This document shows, in pieces, positions 32,417 through 41,206 of a stretch of 64,000 nt of DNA. The DNA is taken from NCBI RefSeq assembly GCF_016522065.1, contig NZ_JAEHFV010000002.1, positions 620,001 to 684,000 of the forward strand. Reading direction: 5' to 3'. Origin of the DNA: Flavobacterium agrisoli. GTDB lineage: Bacteria > Bacteroidota > Bacteroidia > Flavobacteriales > Flavobacteriaceae. The position numbers and the translations under genes are program-made. The notes beneath the pieces were generated by a model that made no database searches, was not told the DNA's origin, and worked only from the letters and a program-made list of their open reading frames with translations. How positions within the stretch are numbered: position 1 is the first letter of the stretch; each line of letters opens with the position of its first letter.

Positions 32417-35254
32417 ATGGATAAAAAACTACTTTTCATTTTTATTGTTCTATTTTCTTTACATTCTTCGGCGCAAGAAGAGTATCGTATTTTTGGAAAA
32501 ATCATCACTAAAACCAGTCAAAAACCCCTTTCGTTTGCGGTAATTTCTATTCAAAACAGCAACATTACGGAACTGAGTAATCCAGAAGGAAAATTTGAAT
32601 TGAAAATACCTTTCGGAGGGAAGCAATTATTAGCTGTAAGAAGCCAAGGGTATAAAGAATTGTTACTGCCAATTACCTTAGCAAATTCCAAAACAATCGA
32701 TTTGGGTATTTTATCTTTAGAAGAAAATGTCGTTTCCGAACTGCAAAATAATTGGATTGTTTTAGACGATTCCGATTTAAATGAGGATGCTTCTACTTCC
32801 GAAAATACATCCAGTTTGTTGCAATCTTCTCGCGATGTTTTTTTACAGGCTTCGGCTTTCAATTGGTCACAAGCTCGTTTTCGAATTCGCGGTTTAGACA
32901 GCGAAAATGCGTCCATGCTTTTAAACGGCGTGACGATGAACAAGATATACGACGGCCGTCCGCAATGGAACAATTGGGGCGGATTAAATGATGTATTGCG
33001 CAACCAAGAATTTACCTTAGGAACCACCACTTCACCGTATGTCTTTGGAGGAGTTTTGGGTACTCAAGCTATAACCACTCGTGCTTCGATGTATCGGAAA
33101 GGGACTCGCTTGTCTTTTTCGGGAGGCAATACCAATTACAATTGGCGTGCTATGGCTTCGTATGCTTCGGGTAGTAATAAAAGTAGTTGGGCTTATGCCA
33201 TTGCAGCTAGTAAAAGATATGGTAATCAAGCTTATTTCGATGGAAGCCAATACAATGCCGAATCCTTTTTTCTTAGTATTGAGAAAAAAATAAACCGTAA
33301 ACAATTTTTAAATTTTACTGGATTTTACACGCCCAACGAAAGAGCTAAAAATTCGCCCAACACCGAGGAAGTAACCCAGTTAACAAACTCTAAATACAAT
33401 TCGTATTGGGGTGAGCAAAATGGCAAAATCCGAAATGCACGCGTTAAAACAGTGAGTGAGCCAGTGATAATGTTAAATCATTATTTTAAAATAAATGAAA
33501 AAACACAACTAAATTCGGCCGTGTCCTACCAATGGGGGCGTATTTCAAATAGTGCGATTGATTATCAAAATGCGAATAGTCCCGACCCAACGTATTACAG
33601 AAATTTACCGAGTTATTATTTGTCTATGTATGGATCTGATAATGGCGAGTATTCCGGTGATTTTCTGCCTAATTATACCGAAGCAGAAAAAAGCAAACAA
33701 GCTTTTTTGACTCAACCCCAAATTGACTGGGAAAGTTTGTATAAAGCCAATCAAGAAACCATTACCGATGCCGATGGACGCATTGTTGGTTATCAACCCA
33801 GCAAAAGTCATTATGTGCTGTATGAAGATCGGGTAGAAGATGCTTTGTTTTCGGCTAATTCGGCTGTATATACTCGATTAACCGATCAGATTACTGCTAA
33901 CGCAGGTATATCTTTTAAGAAATTGAAATCGCATAATTTTCAATATTTAACCGATTTGTTGGGCGGAACACCTTTTGAAGACATCGATGCCTTTTACACC
34001 GGCGATCAGTCCCAATCCAATTTACAAGAACCCAATCGCAAGGTCAAAGAGAATGAAATTTACGGATACAATTACAATTTACAAGCGCTTGTTGCGGATG
34101 CGTTTACGCAATTTAGTTTTACGTATAAGAAAATTGATTTTTACCTCGCGCAAACTTTTTCGGTGACCCATTACCAACGTGAAGGATTGTTTCAAAACGG
34201 ACTTTATCCCACCACTTCTTTAGGAAAAAGTGCTTCCTTACATTTTGAGAATTTCGGCTTTAAGGGTGGCGTAACCTTTAAAATATCGGGTAAACAATGG
34301 TTTTTGGTCAACGGATATTATGCTACCAAAGCACCAACACTTCAAAATGTTTTTCCGAATGCACGATTGAATAATGCAGTGGTGGAAGGAATAGATAGCG
34401 AAACCATTAGTAGCGCCGAATGCAGTTATGTTTATCATGCTTCAAAATTGAAAACCAGAGCCACGGCTTATTTTTCGGATTTTAAAAATGGGACAAATGT
34501 TTCCTTTTTTTATGCAGAAGGAATTTTCGAAAAAGGATTTAACCACAACAATACCGATGCTTTTGTTGGACAAACACTCAGTAACATTCAGAAGCAGTAT
34601 TGTGGTGCCGAGCTAAGTTTTGAGTATCAAATTAGTCCAACCTTTAAAACAATACTGGCAGCCAATTATGGACAATACCGTTTCGCGAATAATCCGAATG
34701 TTAAATTGGTAAACGACGCACAAGCTTCGGTACAAAACACCAATCCCGTTTTTGATTTTGGTAGCAGTGTTTTAAAAAATTACAAAGTAGCCGGAACTCC
34801 GCAACAAGCTGTTTCTTTGGGTTTCGAATACCGCGATCCGCATTATTGGTGGATTGGCGTAAATGGCAATTATTTGGATGAAAGATATGTTGAGGTGGCT
34901 CCTATTTCGAGAACCAAAATGTTTTTTAAAAATCCAGTGAATGGCTATCTTTTTCCAGAAGCTACCGAAGAGCGAGCTAGTGAATTACTTAAACAAGAAA
35001 AATTGCCTGCCATAAGTCTTTTAAATCTTGTTGCTGGAAAATCATGGCGGTTTAAAACCAATTATGTTGGCTTGTTTGGTAGTGTCAATAATCTTTTAGG
35101 AAAGGTTTACAAAACGGGTGGTTTTGAACAATCCCGAAATGCTAATTTTAGAGAATTGAATCAGGATGTGAGCAGCGAAAATCCCTCTTTTGGACCAAAA
35201 TATTATTATGGTTATGGCCGAACCTATTTTGTGAATATGAGTGTAAGTTTTTAA
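32417..35254 (+). CDS. TonB-dependent receptor with carboxypeptidase-like N-domain
   Basis: Outer-membrane transporter of 945 residues. Signal peptide to about 19 (HSSAQ), then a carboxypeptidase-regulatory-like domain (about 22-115, KIITKTSQKPLSFAVISIQN), plug (ARFRIRGLDSENASMLLNGV) and barrel ending YFVNMSVSF. An 18-bp gap leads to a DUF5689 lipoprotein, the usual partner of this receptor type in Flavobacteria. No SusD gene is present, so it is not a classical glycan locus. Substrate unknown. Confidence 0.9.
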   Translation: MDKKLLFIFIVLFSLHSSAQEEYRIFGKIITKTSQKPLSFAVISIQNSNITELSNPEGKFELKIPFGGKQLLAVRSQGYKELLLPITLANSKTIDLGILSLEENVVSELQNNWIVLDDSDLNEDASTSENTSSLLQSSRDVFLQASAFNWSQARFRIRGLDSENASMLLNGVTMNKIYDGRPQWNNWGGLNDVLRNQEFTLGTTTSPYVFGGVLGTQAITTRASMYRKGTRLSFSGGNTNYNWRAMASYASGSNKSSWAYAIAASKRYGNQAYFDGSQYNAESFFLSIEKKINRKQFLNFTGFYTPNERAKNSPNTEEVTQLTNSKYNSYWGEQNGKIRNARVKTVSEPVIMLNHYFKINEKTQLNSAVSYQWGRISNSAIDYQNANSPDPTYYRNLPSYYLSMYGSDNGEYSGDFLPNYTEAEKSKQAFLTQPQIDWESLYKANQETITDADGRIVGYQPSKSHYVLYEDRVEDALFSANSAVYTRLTDQITANAGISFKKLKSHNFQYLTDLLGGTPFEDIDAFYTGDQSQSNLQEPNRKVKENEIYGYNYNLQALVADAFTQFSFTYKKIDFYLAQTFSVTHYQREGLFQNGLYPTTSLGKSASLHFENFGFKGGVTFKISGKQWFLVNGYYATKAPTLQNVFPNARLNNAVVEGIDSETISSAECSYVYHASKLKTRATAYFSDFKNGTNVSFFYAEGIFEKGFNHNNTDAFVGQTLSNIQKQYCGAELSFEYQISPTFKTILAANYGQYRFANNPNVKLVNDAQASVQNTNPVFDFGSSVLKNYKVAGTPQQAVSLGFEYRDPHYWWIGVNGNYLDERYVEVAPISRTKMFFKNPVNGYLFPEATEERASELLKQEKLPAISLLNLVAGKSWRFKTNYVGLFGSVNNLLGKVYKTGGFEQSRNANFRELNQDVSSENPSFGPKYYYGYGRTYFVNMSVSF

Positions 35255-35272
35255 AATATAATTCAGAATAAA

Positions 35273-36622
35273 ATGAAAAAAGGTAGTTTCATAACAAGCT
35301 TAATTTGGATTGGGTTGGTAATGAGTTGCGACTCTAAAGAACCACAAATTCCCGAGTTAACCTGTACACAACCCGATTTAGTGGTTACCAAAACAGTGAG
35401 CGACATTCAAAATCAAAGTTCGGCTACGGCTAAAGAATATCTTTTTGATGATGTAATTCAGGCGTATGTGGTTTCGAGTGATGAATCGGGCAATTTTTTT
35501 AAAACGATTCATTTACAAACTTTGCCATCCGAACGAGAACCCGTTCGCGGATTTAGTGTCGGCGTCGATGCTTCAAATACCTACGTAAATTACAGAGTTG
35601 GCAATAAAGTATATGTGAAATTACAAGATCAGTTCACGGATATTTATTTTGGAGGCTTGCGAATTGGTAGTTTGTATGTAAACAGTTACGGAGAAGCGGC
35701 AGTCGGCAGAGTGGCGCAAAACGACATTAAAAAAGTTTTAAATGCTTCTTGTGTAACGGTTACCGAAGAGAATTTAGTGCGAAAATTTTCTATAGAATCG
35801 GTAGCTAATGATGCCAATTTAAATACATTGGTCGAAATCGACGAAGTTCAGTTTGAAGATCTAGCTTTGGGCAGGCATTTTTACGAAGAATTGAATGATG
35901 TTGGCGGAGCTACCAATTGGAAGTTGCTAGATAAAACAGGCAATCATTTGATTTTTAGAACCAGTAGCTACGCCCGTTTTGCGGGTGCAATTGTACCCGA
36001 AGGAAGCGGAACAGTTAGGGGTGTTTTAACAAAATTTGGTGCCGATTATCAATTGTTGGCGCGTAATGAAGCCGATATTAAAATTACCGACGGACGTTCG
36101 GTTCCCTTTTTTACCGAAGATTTTCAAACGGTCGAAAATAACGTGACTTTAAAACTCCCGGGATGGGCCAATATCGCGCAAATTGGAACTAAATTTTGGA
36201 AAGGAATCGTAAAATCAGGCAACGGTTGCACGGAATTTAATATTGCTTCGACCAAAAATGCTTTAAATGCAGCTTGGTTAATTACCCCTAAAATTGATAT
36301 GGATGTATACAAAAAAGAAGTGTTGACTTTTAGAACGGCTCAACATCATTTAGATGTCGATTCGCCATTAAACTCACTCGAAATTTTAGTTTCAACTAAT
36401 TTTGATGGATTAAACGTTGCCAAAGCGACTTGGATTCCTTTGCAAGCCAAGTTACCCACTCAAGCAACACCGTGGTATCAATTTGTGGGTAGCGGCTCAA
36501 TTGATTTGTCTTCGTATACCGGTACCATAAACATTGCCTTTAAATACAATGGCTCCGGAAAAGACTTGGCTTTAGATGGTACGTTTCAGCTGGACGATGT
36601 TCAGATTTTTGGGAATAAATAA
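35273..36622 (+). CDS. DUF5689 lipoprotein with choice-of-anchor-J-type domain
   Basis: Surface or periplasmic lipoprotein of 449 residues. The lipobox is VMSC (Cys at about 19). A DUF5689 domain fills about 35-270, including DDVIQAYVVSSDESGNFFKT and YRVGNKVYVKL, an OB-like beta fold. The C-terminal 170 residues (PFFTEDFQTVENNVTLKLPGW to LDDVQIFGNK) look like a choice-of-anchor J jelly-roll. It directly follows the TonB receptor and probably captures its ligand. Ligand not known. Confidence 0.85.
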   Translation: MKKGSFITSLIWIGLVMSCDSKEPQIPELTCTQPDLVVTKTVSDIQNQSSATAKEYLFDDVIQAYVVSSDESGNFFKTIHLQTLPSEREPVRGFSVGVDASNTYVNYRVGNKVYVKLQDQFTDIYFGGLRIGSLYVNSYGEAAVGRVAQNDIKKVLNASCVTVTEENLVRKFSIESVANDANLNTLVEIDEVQFEDLALGRHFYEELNDVGGATNWKLLDKTGNHLIFRTSSYARFAGAIVPEGSGTVRGVLTKFGADYQLLARNEADIKITDGRSVPFFTEDFQTVENNVTLKLPGWANIAQIGTKFWKGIVKSGNGCTEFNIASTKNALNAAWLITPKIDMDVYKKEVLTFRTAQHHLDVDSPLNSLEILVSTNFDGLNVAKATWIPLQAKLPTQATPWYQFVGSGSIDLSSYTGTINIAFKYNGSGKDLALDGTFQLDDVQIFGNK

Positions 36623-36642
36623 CTTCTGCATAGGTATTTCTG

Positions 36643-36650
36643 TATCTTTG
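36643..36650 (+). promoter_or_regulatory. -7 element of alpha/beta hydrolase gene
   Basis: TATCTTTG, a full consensus match, 32 bp before the start codon. Suggests transcription separate from the TonB/DUF5689 pair. Confidence 0.5.
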
Positions 36651-36682
36651 AGAGAAAAATACGTCATTAATTTTAAAGTTTT

Positions 36683-38062
36683 ATGAAGATCTTTTCGGTT
36701 TTGTTTTTCAGTTTGTTTGTTTATCTCATTCCGGTGCATGCGCAGGAAATCACGGGAAAATGGAACGGTTTGTTAAAAGTTCCAGGAGCAGAGTTGCGAT
36801 TGGTTTTTAATGTAACTCAAACAGAGGCGGGTTTAAAATCGACGATGGATAGTCCTGATCAAAATGCCAATGGAATTCCAGTGACTAAAACTACTTTCGA
36901 AAAACCGCAAATTAAATTTGAAGTGGGACCCATTTTGTATCTAGGCGAATTAAAAGGCGATGAAATTATCGGTGTTTTTAAACAATCAGGGCAAGAATTC
37001 CCCTTGAATTTATCGAAAAAAACCATTGAGAAAAAAGAGTCCAAAAAATCGCAAGAACCCATAAAGCCTTATTCATATTTCGCTGAAGATGTAAACTTTA
37101 CGAATGCTAAAGCAAACATTTCGTTAGCTGGAACGTTGACTTTGCCTAAAAATGACGGTGTTTTTCCGGCTGTGATTCTAATTTCGGGGAGCGGTCCCCA
37201 AAACAGAAATGAAGAATTAGCAGGACACAAGCCATTTTTAGTAATTGCCGATTATTTAACCAAAAGCGGTTTTGCAGTTTTACGATTTGATGATCGTGGG
37301 GTTGGCAATTCAACTGGAAATTTTGCATCGGCAACAACGGCCAATTTTGCCACAGATGTGGAAAGCGCACTTTCTTATTTAAAAACAAGAAAAGAAATTA
37401 ATTCCAAACAAATTGGTTTAATTGGGCATAGTGAGGGAGGTATTATAGCTCCTATGGTGGCGGTAAATACAAAAGAGGTTGCTTTTATAGTTTTATTGGC
37501 AGGAACCGGTATTCCAGGAGATGAATTGTTGTTGTTACAGCAAAGCGCTATTTCCAAAGCATCAGGAAAATCAGAATCTGAAATTGAAAAAACGGCTCAA
37601 ATCAACCAAAAAGCTTATCAAATGGTTATGGATTCGCAAAATACGGAGCAATTAAAAAAGGAACTGCAAAAGTATTTAGAAGCTGTTATTACAGAAGTGC
37701 CAAACGGAATGAATAAAGAGCAATTTATAACAGCGCATGTTCAACAATTAACGAGCCCTTGGGCGCGCTATTTTCTAAAATACAATCCCGCTCTTACACT
37801 TGAAAAAGTGAAGTGTCCTGTTTTGGCAATTAATGGAGCGAAAGATACACAGGTTCCGTCAAAAGAAAATTTGAACGCTATTGAAAAAGCATTGCAAAAA
37901 GGAAATAATAAAGATTTTACAACACATGAATTTGCTAATACCAATCATTTATTTCAAGAATGCGAAACGGGTTTGCCTAGTGAATATGCAACAATTGAAC
38001 AAACTTTTTCGCCAATTGTGTTGGATTATATGAATAAATGGATGCATTCTAAAACGAAATAA
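36683..38062 (+). CDS. Exported alpha/beta hydrolase (S33-like)
   Basis: Secreted hydrolase of 459 residues. The signal peptide ends VHAQ. Residues about 22-120 form a small beta domain (GKWNGLLKVPGAELRLVFNV). The alpha/beta fold follows, with nucleophile S250 in GHSEGG, acid Asp in NGAKDTQVP and His in NTNHLFQ. The oxyanion region is ISGSGPQNRNEE. Resembles exported esterase/peptidase-like proteins of Bacteroidota; substrate unknown. It has its own -7 box. Confidence 0.9.
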   Translation: MKIFSVLFFSLFVYLIPVHAQEITGKWNGLLKVPGAELRLVFNVTQTEAGLKSTMDSPDQNANGIPVTKTTFEKPQIKFEVGPILYLGELKGDEIIGVFKQSGQEFPLNLSKKTIEKKESKKSQEPIKPYSYFAEDVNFTNAKANISLAGTLTLPKNDGVFPAVILISGSGPQNRNEELAGHKPFLVIADYLTKSGFAVLRFDDRGVGNSTGNFASATTANFATDVESALSYLKTRKEINSKQIGLIGHSEGGIIAPMVAVNTKEVAFIVLLAGTGIPGDELLLLQQSAISKASGKSESEIEKTAQINQKAYQMVMDSQNTEQLKKELQKYLEAVITEVPNGMNKEQFITAHVQQLTSPWARYFLKYNPALTLEKVKCPVLAINGAKDTQVPSKENLNAIEKALQKGNNKDFTTHEFANTNHLFQECETGLPSEYATIEQTFSPIVLDYMNKWMHSKTK

Positions 38063-38194
38063 ATTTGGGTTTTGGTTCATGAAATTTTTGTTGCATTGAT
38101 GATAAAATACTTAAAATTGTAGTTTTTCTTTTGTAAAATTTTTGTCTTGGGATGAATTTTGTATTTTGGCAATTCCAAATCTAAATGTAATCCT

Positions 38195-39049
38195 ATGCTA
38201 AAAAATTACTTAGCGGCCCTTTGTTTGTGGGCTGTATCTATTGCGCATGCGCAGTATCCTGTTTTAAAACAGATTAAAGTCGTTCAAAAATTCTACAAAA
38301 CGTCCAAAAACGGCGAAATCATCAACAAAGACATCCTTTTTAAAGAAGGAAAATTGGCTTCAGTGAAAACTTCGGATGTTATTCAGCATTTTTTTTATGA
38401 TGAAAACGGACTCCTAAACAAAACAACCAAAGAACGGGTTGGAAGTGACTGGAAAGAAGTGACGGGTTTTAAATATGATCCAGATGGGCGCATTCTTCAA
38501 TTTAGTAAAAAATACCAAGAAGGTAATGAATATGTAACCAAAAGTGTCAAATTTACCTATGAAGGTGCTCGAATTAAAGCTGAAGCAAAACGAAGTAATA
38601 GCCACCAACAATTGGTTGAAGATGTAGAATATGTGGTAGAAAATGGATTGATTGCGCGCCGTGTGCTCCGCGACCGAAACAAGCAAATTATCGGAAAAAC
38701 GGAATACGCTTATAATAACGGAAATGTAACCCGACATACTGGATTGGTGGGCGATAAATCGATAAAAATGTTTACGTATGATGACAAAGGATCGGCCGAT
38801 TTGTTAATCGTTCAAAATCTTTTTGGCGTTCATTACAAAGTGATAACGCCGTTAATTTCGTTTTATGACGAAGAGTTCGATTTTCAATCCATCTCTGAGA
38901 ACAATGAATTGACGTTTAAAGCGACTTCGGATAAGTACACTCCAATTAGTAAAAAATTCAAGTATAATGCGCAAAATTACCCGCAAACCAGCCATGTAAT
39001 TGAAGGGGATGGTTTGGTAGTGACTGATGCCACCTATTATTACGAGTAG
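38195..39049 (+). CDS. Exported YD-repeat-like protein of unknown function
   Basis: No characterised family recognised. Start at MLKNYLAALCLW (284 residues), which gives a clean signal peptide ending AHAQ; the frame opens 12 codons earlier. The mature protein has loosely repeated beta units with YDENG, YDPDG, YEGAR, YNNGN and YDDKG turns about every 20-30 residues, as in YD/RHS-type repeats, so an elongated beta structure is likely. Followed by a terminator; apparently monocistronic. Confidence 0.75.
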   Translation: MLKNYLAALCLWAVSIAHAQYPVLKQIKVVQKFYKTSKNGEIINKDILFKEGKLASVKTSDVIQHFFYDENGLLNKTTKERVGSDWKEVTGFKYDPDGRILQFSKKYQEGNEYVTKSVKFTYEGARIKAEAKRSNSHQQLVEDVEYVVENGLIARRVLRDRNKQIIGKTEYAYNNGNVTRHTGLVGDKSIKMFTYDDKGSADLLIVQNLFGVHYKVITPLISFYDEEFDFQSISENNELTFKATSDKYTPISKKFKYNAQNYPQTSHVIEGDGLVVTDATYYYE

Positions 39050-39068
39050 TGTTATTTTAAAATAGTTC

Positions 39069-39109
39069 AAAAATCCAATTGTTTTTTAATTAAAGCAATT
39101 GGATTTTTT
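39069..39109 (+). terminator. Intrinsic terminator
   Basis: Perfect 13-bp stem AAAAATCCAATTG / CAATTGGATTTTT with a 14-nt loop and a T-rich tail, after the YD-like gene. Confidence 0.88.
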
Positions 39110-39158
39110 GTTTTTGATACTTAACTCTTAAAGCTGTTTTTTAGTGGTCAGAATTGCT

Positions 39159-39166
39159 TAAATTTG
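39159..39166 (+). promoter_or_regulatory. -7 element of hflX
   Basis: TAAATTTG, a full match, 16 bp before the hflX start, with a GGTCAGAA word directly upstream at 39146-39153. Confidence 0.5.
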
Positions 39167-39182
39167 TAGCTTATTTATAGCT

Positions 39183-40415
39183 ATGTTAGAAAAAGAAATA
39201 TTAAATTTTGAGCGAACAGCCATTGTTGGTATTGTCACGCAAAATCAAAATGAAGAAAAACTTACCGAATATTTAGACGAATTAGAGTTTTTAACTTTTA
39301 CTGCCGGCGGAGAGGTGATTAAACGTTTTTGGCAAAAAATGGACAAACCCAATCCGAAGACTTTTTTGGGTACGGGTAAAATTGACGAAATTCATCATTA
39401 TGTAAAAGAAAATAACATTTCAACTTTAATATTTGATGATGAGCTTTCGCCTTCACAACAAAAAAACATATCCCGAATTATAGATTGTAAAATTCTAGAT
39501 CGCACCAATTTGATTTTGGATATTTTTGCTCAAAGAGCCGAAACTTCGTATGCAAGAACACAAGTAGAATTGGCGCAATGTCAATATTTACTGCCAAGAC
39601 TTTCGGGTTTGTGGACGCACTTAGAGAGACAAAAAGGAGGTATTGGAATGCGCGGGCCGGGGGAAACCGAAATTGAAACCGACCGTCGAATTGTTCGAGA
39701 TCGGATTTCGTTATTAAAAGAAAAAATCAAAACAATCGACAAACAAATGGCAATTCAGCGTAGCAACCGCGGAGCCATGGTTCGTGTGGCTTTGGTGGGA
39801 TATACCAATGTTGGAAAATCAACATTAATGAATGCAATTGGTAAAAGTGAAGTGTTTGTTGAAAATAAATTGTTTGCTACTTTGGACACCACAGTTCGGA
39901 AAGTAGTAATTAAAAACTTGCCTTTTTTACTTTCGGACACCGTTGGTTTTATTCGAAAATTGCCTACACAATTGGTAGAATCGTTTAAAAGTACTCTCGA
40001 TGAAGTTCGCGAAGCCGATTTGTTGTTGCATGTAGTAGATATTTCGCATCCTGATTTTGAAGATCATATTGCTTCGGTAAATCAAATTTTGCAAGATATT
40101 AAAGCAAATGACAAACCAACTATTATGGTTTTCAATAAAATTGACTCGTACAAACACCTTACAATTGCCGAGGATGATTTAATGACCGAAAAAACACCGA
40201 GACATTATACCCTAAGCGAATGGAAATCGACTTGGATGAATCGAGTAGGAGCCGAAAATGCCTTGTTTATATCGGCTACTAATAAAGAAAATTTTGAAGA
40301 ATTTAGAGAACGAGTGTACGAGGCCGTCCGGCAAATACATATTACACGTTTTCCGTATAACAAGTTTCTTTATCCAGATTATAAAGATGTAGAAGAAAAA
40401 GATTCGGATGAATAA
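39183..40415 (+). CDS. hflX: Ribosome-associated GTPase HflX
   Basis: Splits or rescues stalled ribosomes under stress. The N-terminal nucleotide-binding part carries FLGTGKIDEI and FDDELSPSQQKN. A helical linker holds LERQKGGIGMRGPGETEIETDRR. The G domain has G1 GYTNVGKS (206-213), G3 DTVGF and G4 FNKID. The length of 410 is typical. It is monocistronic, with a terminator shared with the convergent bacilliredoxin gene. Confidence 0.96.
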   Translation: MLEKEILNFERTAIVGIVTQNQNEEKLTEYLDELEFLTFTAGGEVIKRFWQKMDKPNPKTFLGTGKIDEIHHYVKENNISTLIFDDELSPSQQKNISRIIDCKILDRTNLILDIFAQRAETSYARTQVELAQCQYLLPRLSGLWTHLERQKGGIGMRGPGETEIETDRRIVRDRISLLKEKIKTIDKQMAIQRSNRGAMVRVALVGYTNVGKSTLMNAIGKSEVFVENKLFATLDTTVRKVVIKNLPFLLSDTVGFIRKLPTQLVESFKSTLDEVREADLLLHVVDISHPDFEDHIASVNQILQDIKANDKPTIMVFNKIDSYKHLTIAEDDLMTEKTPRHYTLSEWKSTWMNRVGAENALFISATNKENFEEFRERVYEAVRQIHITRFPYNKFLYPDYKDVEEKDSDE

Positions 40416-40427
40416 AAATGGACCAAT

Positions 40428-40463
40428 AAAAAAGGGGTTTTGCAAATACAAAACCCCTTTTTT
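40428..40463. terminator. Bidirectional intrinsic terminator
   Basis: Perfect 15-bp stem AAAAAAGGGGTTTTG / CAAAACCCCTTTTTT with a 6-nt loop between convergent hflX and the bacilliredoxin gene. Confidence 0.93.
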
Positions 40464-40482
40464 ATTTATAAAATTTTACGGC

Positions 40483-40893
40483 TTAGCAAAATTCTTGGTA
40501 AGCATCTTGTAAGTTTTCGGCAATTAATTCAGCCGGACGACCTTCAATATGGTGACGCTCTAACATGTGAACCAATTCACCATTTTTAAACAAAGCCATA
40601 CTTGGCGATGATGGAGGAAAAGGAAACATGTGTTGTCTAGCCGCATCAACCGCTTCTTTATCAACACCAGCAAAAACCGTAATCAAATGATCTGGTTTTT
40701 TAGCTCCATCTAAACTCATTTTTGCTCCTGGGCGCGCATTTCTTGCAGCACAACCACAAACCGAGTTTACAACTACCAAAGTAGTTCCTTCTGCTTTAAT
40801 GGCATTTTCAACATCGGAAGCAGTATGTAAATCTTGAAAACCCGCAGCAGTTAATTCCGCTTGCATTGGTTTTACCATTTCTTCTGGATACAT
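40483..40893 (-). CDS. BrxA/BrxB family bacilliredoxin
   Basis: Thioredoxin-fold protein of 136 residues that in Firmicutes removes bacillithiol from proteins. The CGC redox motif is C46-G-C48 in NSVCGCAARNARPG. Family core FPFPPSSPSMALFKNGELVHMLERHHIEGR is complete. A Cys is also the final residue. The minus strand has a TAACTTTG box 35 bp upstream. Whether this organism uses bacillithiol cannot be read from this window. Confidence 0.93.
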   Translation of the reverse strand: MYPEEMVKPMQAELTAAGFQDLHTASDVENAIKAEGTTLVVVNSVCGCAARNARPGAKMSLDGAKKPDHLITVFAGVDKEAVDAARQHMFPFPPSSPSMALFKNGELVHMLERHHIEGRPAELIAENLQDAYQEFC

Positions 40894-41206
40894 ATTTTTT
40901 ATTTTTACGTTTAACTTTAATGAACAGCAAAGTTACAAAGATTAATTTCAAGAATTTACTAGTAACTATAAAGTTTTGTTATAGTTTGACAAGCAGAAGC
41001 TGATGTGGTTTAACTTGAAATAGAAAATTAAGTTGGTGAAATTTTTAAAAGAAGCTTTATTTTGTTAAATCGCTACTTATTTATAAAAAATTTATGAGAT
41101 AACGCTCTTTTTACAAATTGCAACTTAACTTTAAAAAATACTATCTTTACCGATTAAAGATAGTACGAACTTAAGTTACCTTTTGTGTAACACTACATAT
41201 AACATT
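40894..41206. promoter_or_regulatory. Divergent intergenic region between bacilliredoxin and ricT
   Basis: This 313-bp gap holds a minus-strand -7 box TAACTTTG (40928-40935) for the bacilliredoxin. For ricT it holds TTG (41118-41120), a 21-bp spacer and TATCTTTA (41142-41149). The ricT -7 box lies inside a perfect 11-bp palindrome TACTATCTTTA / TAAAGATAGTA (41139-41164, 5-nt centre), which could be an operator. No gene is seen here. Confidence 0.6.

Noticed and set aside
32551-33030. 159-codon open frame opposite the TonB receptor
   Set aside because: Shadow frame of a gene with clear domains; no promoter or homology features.
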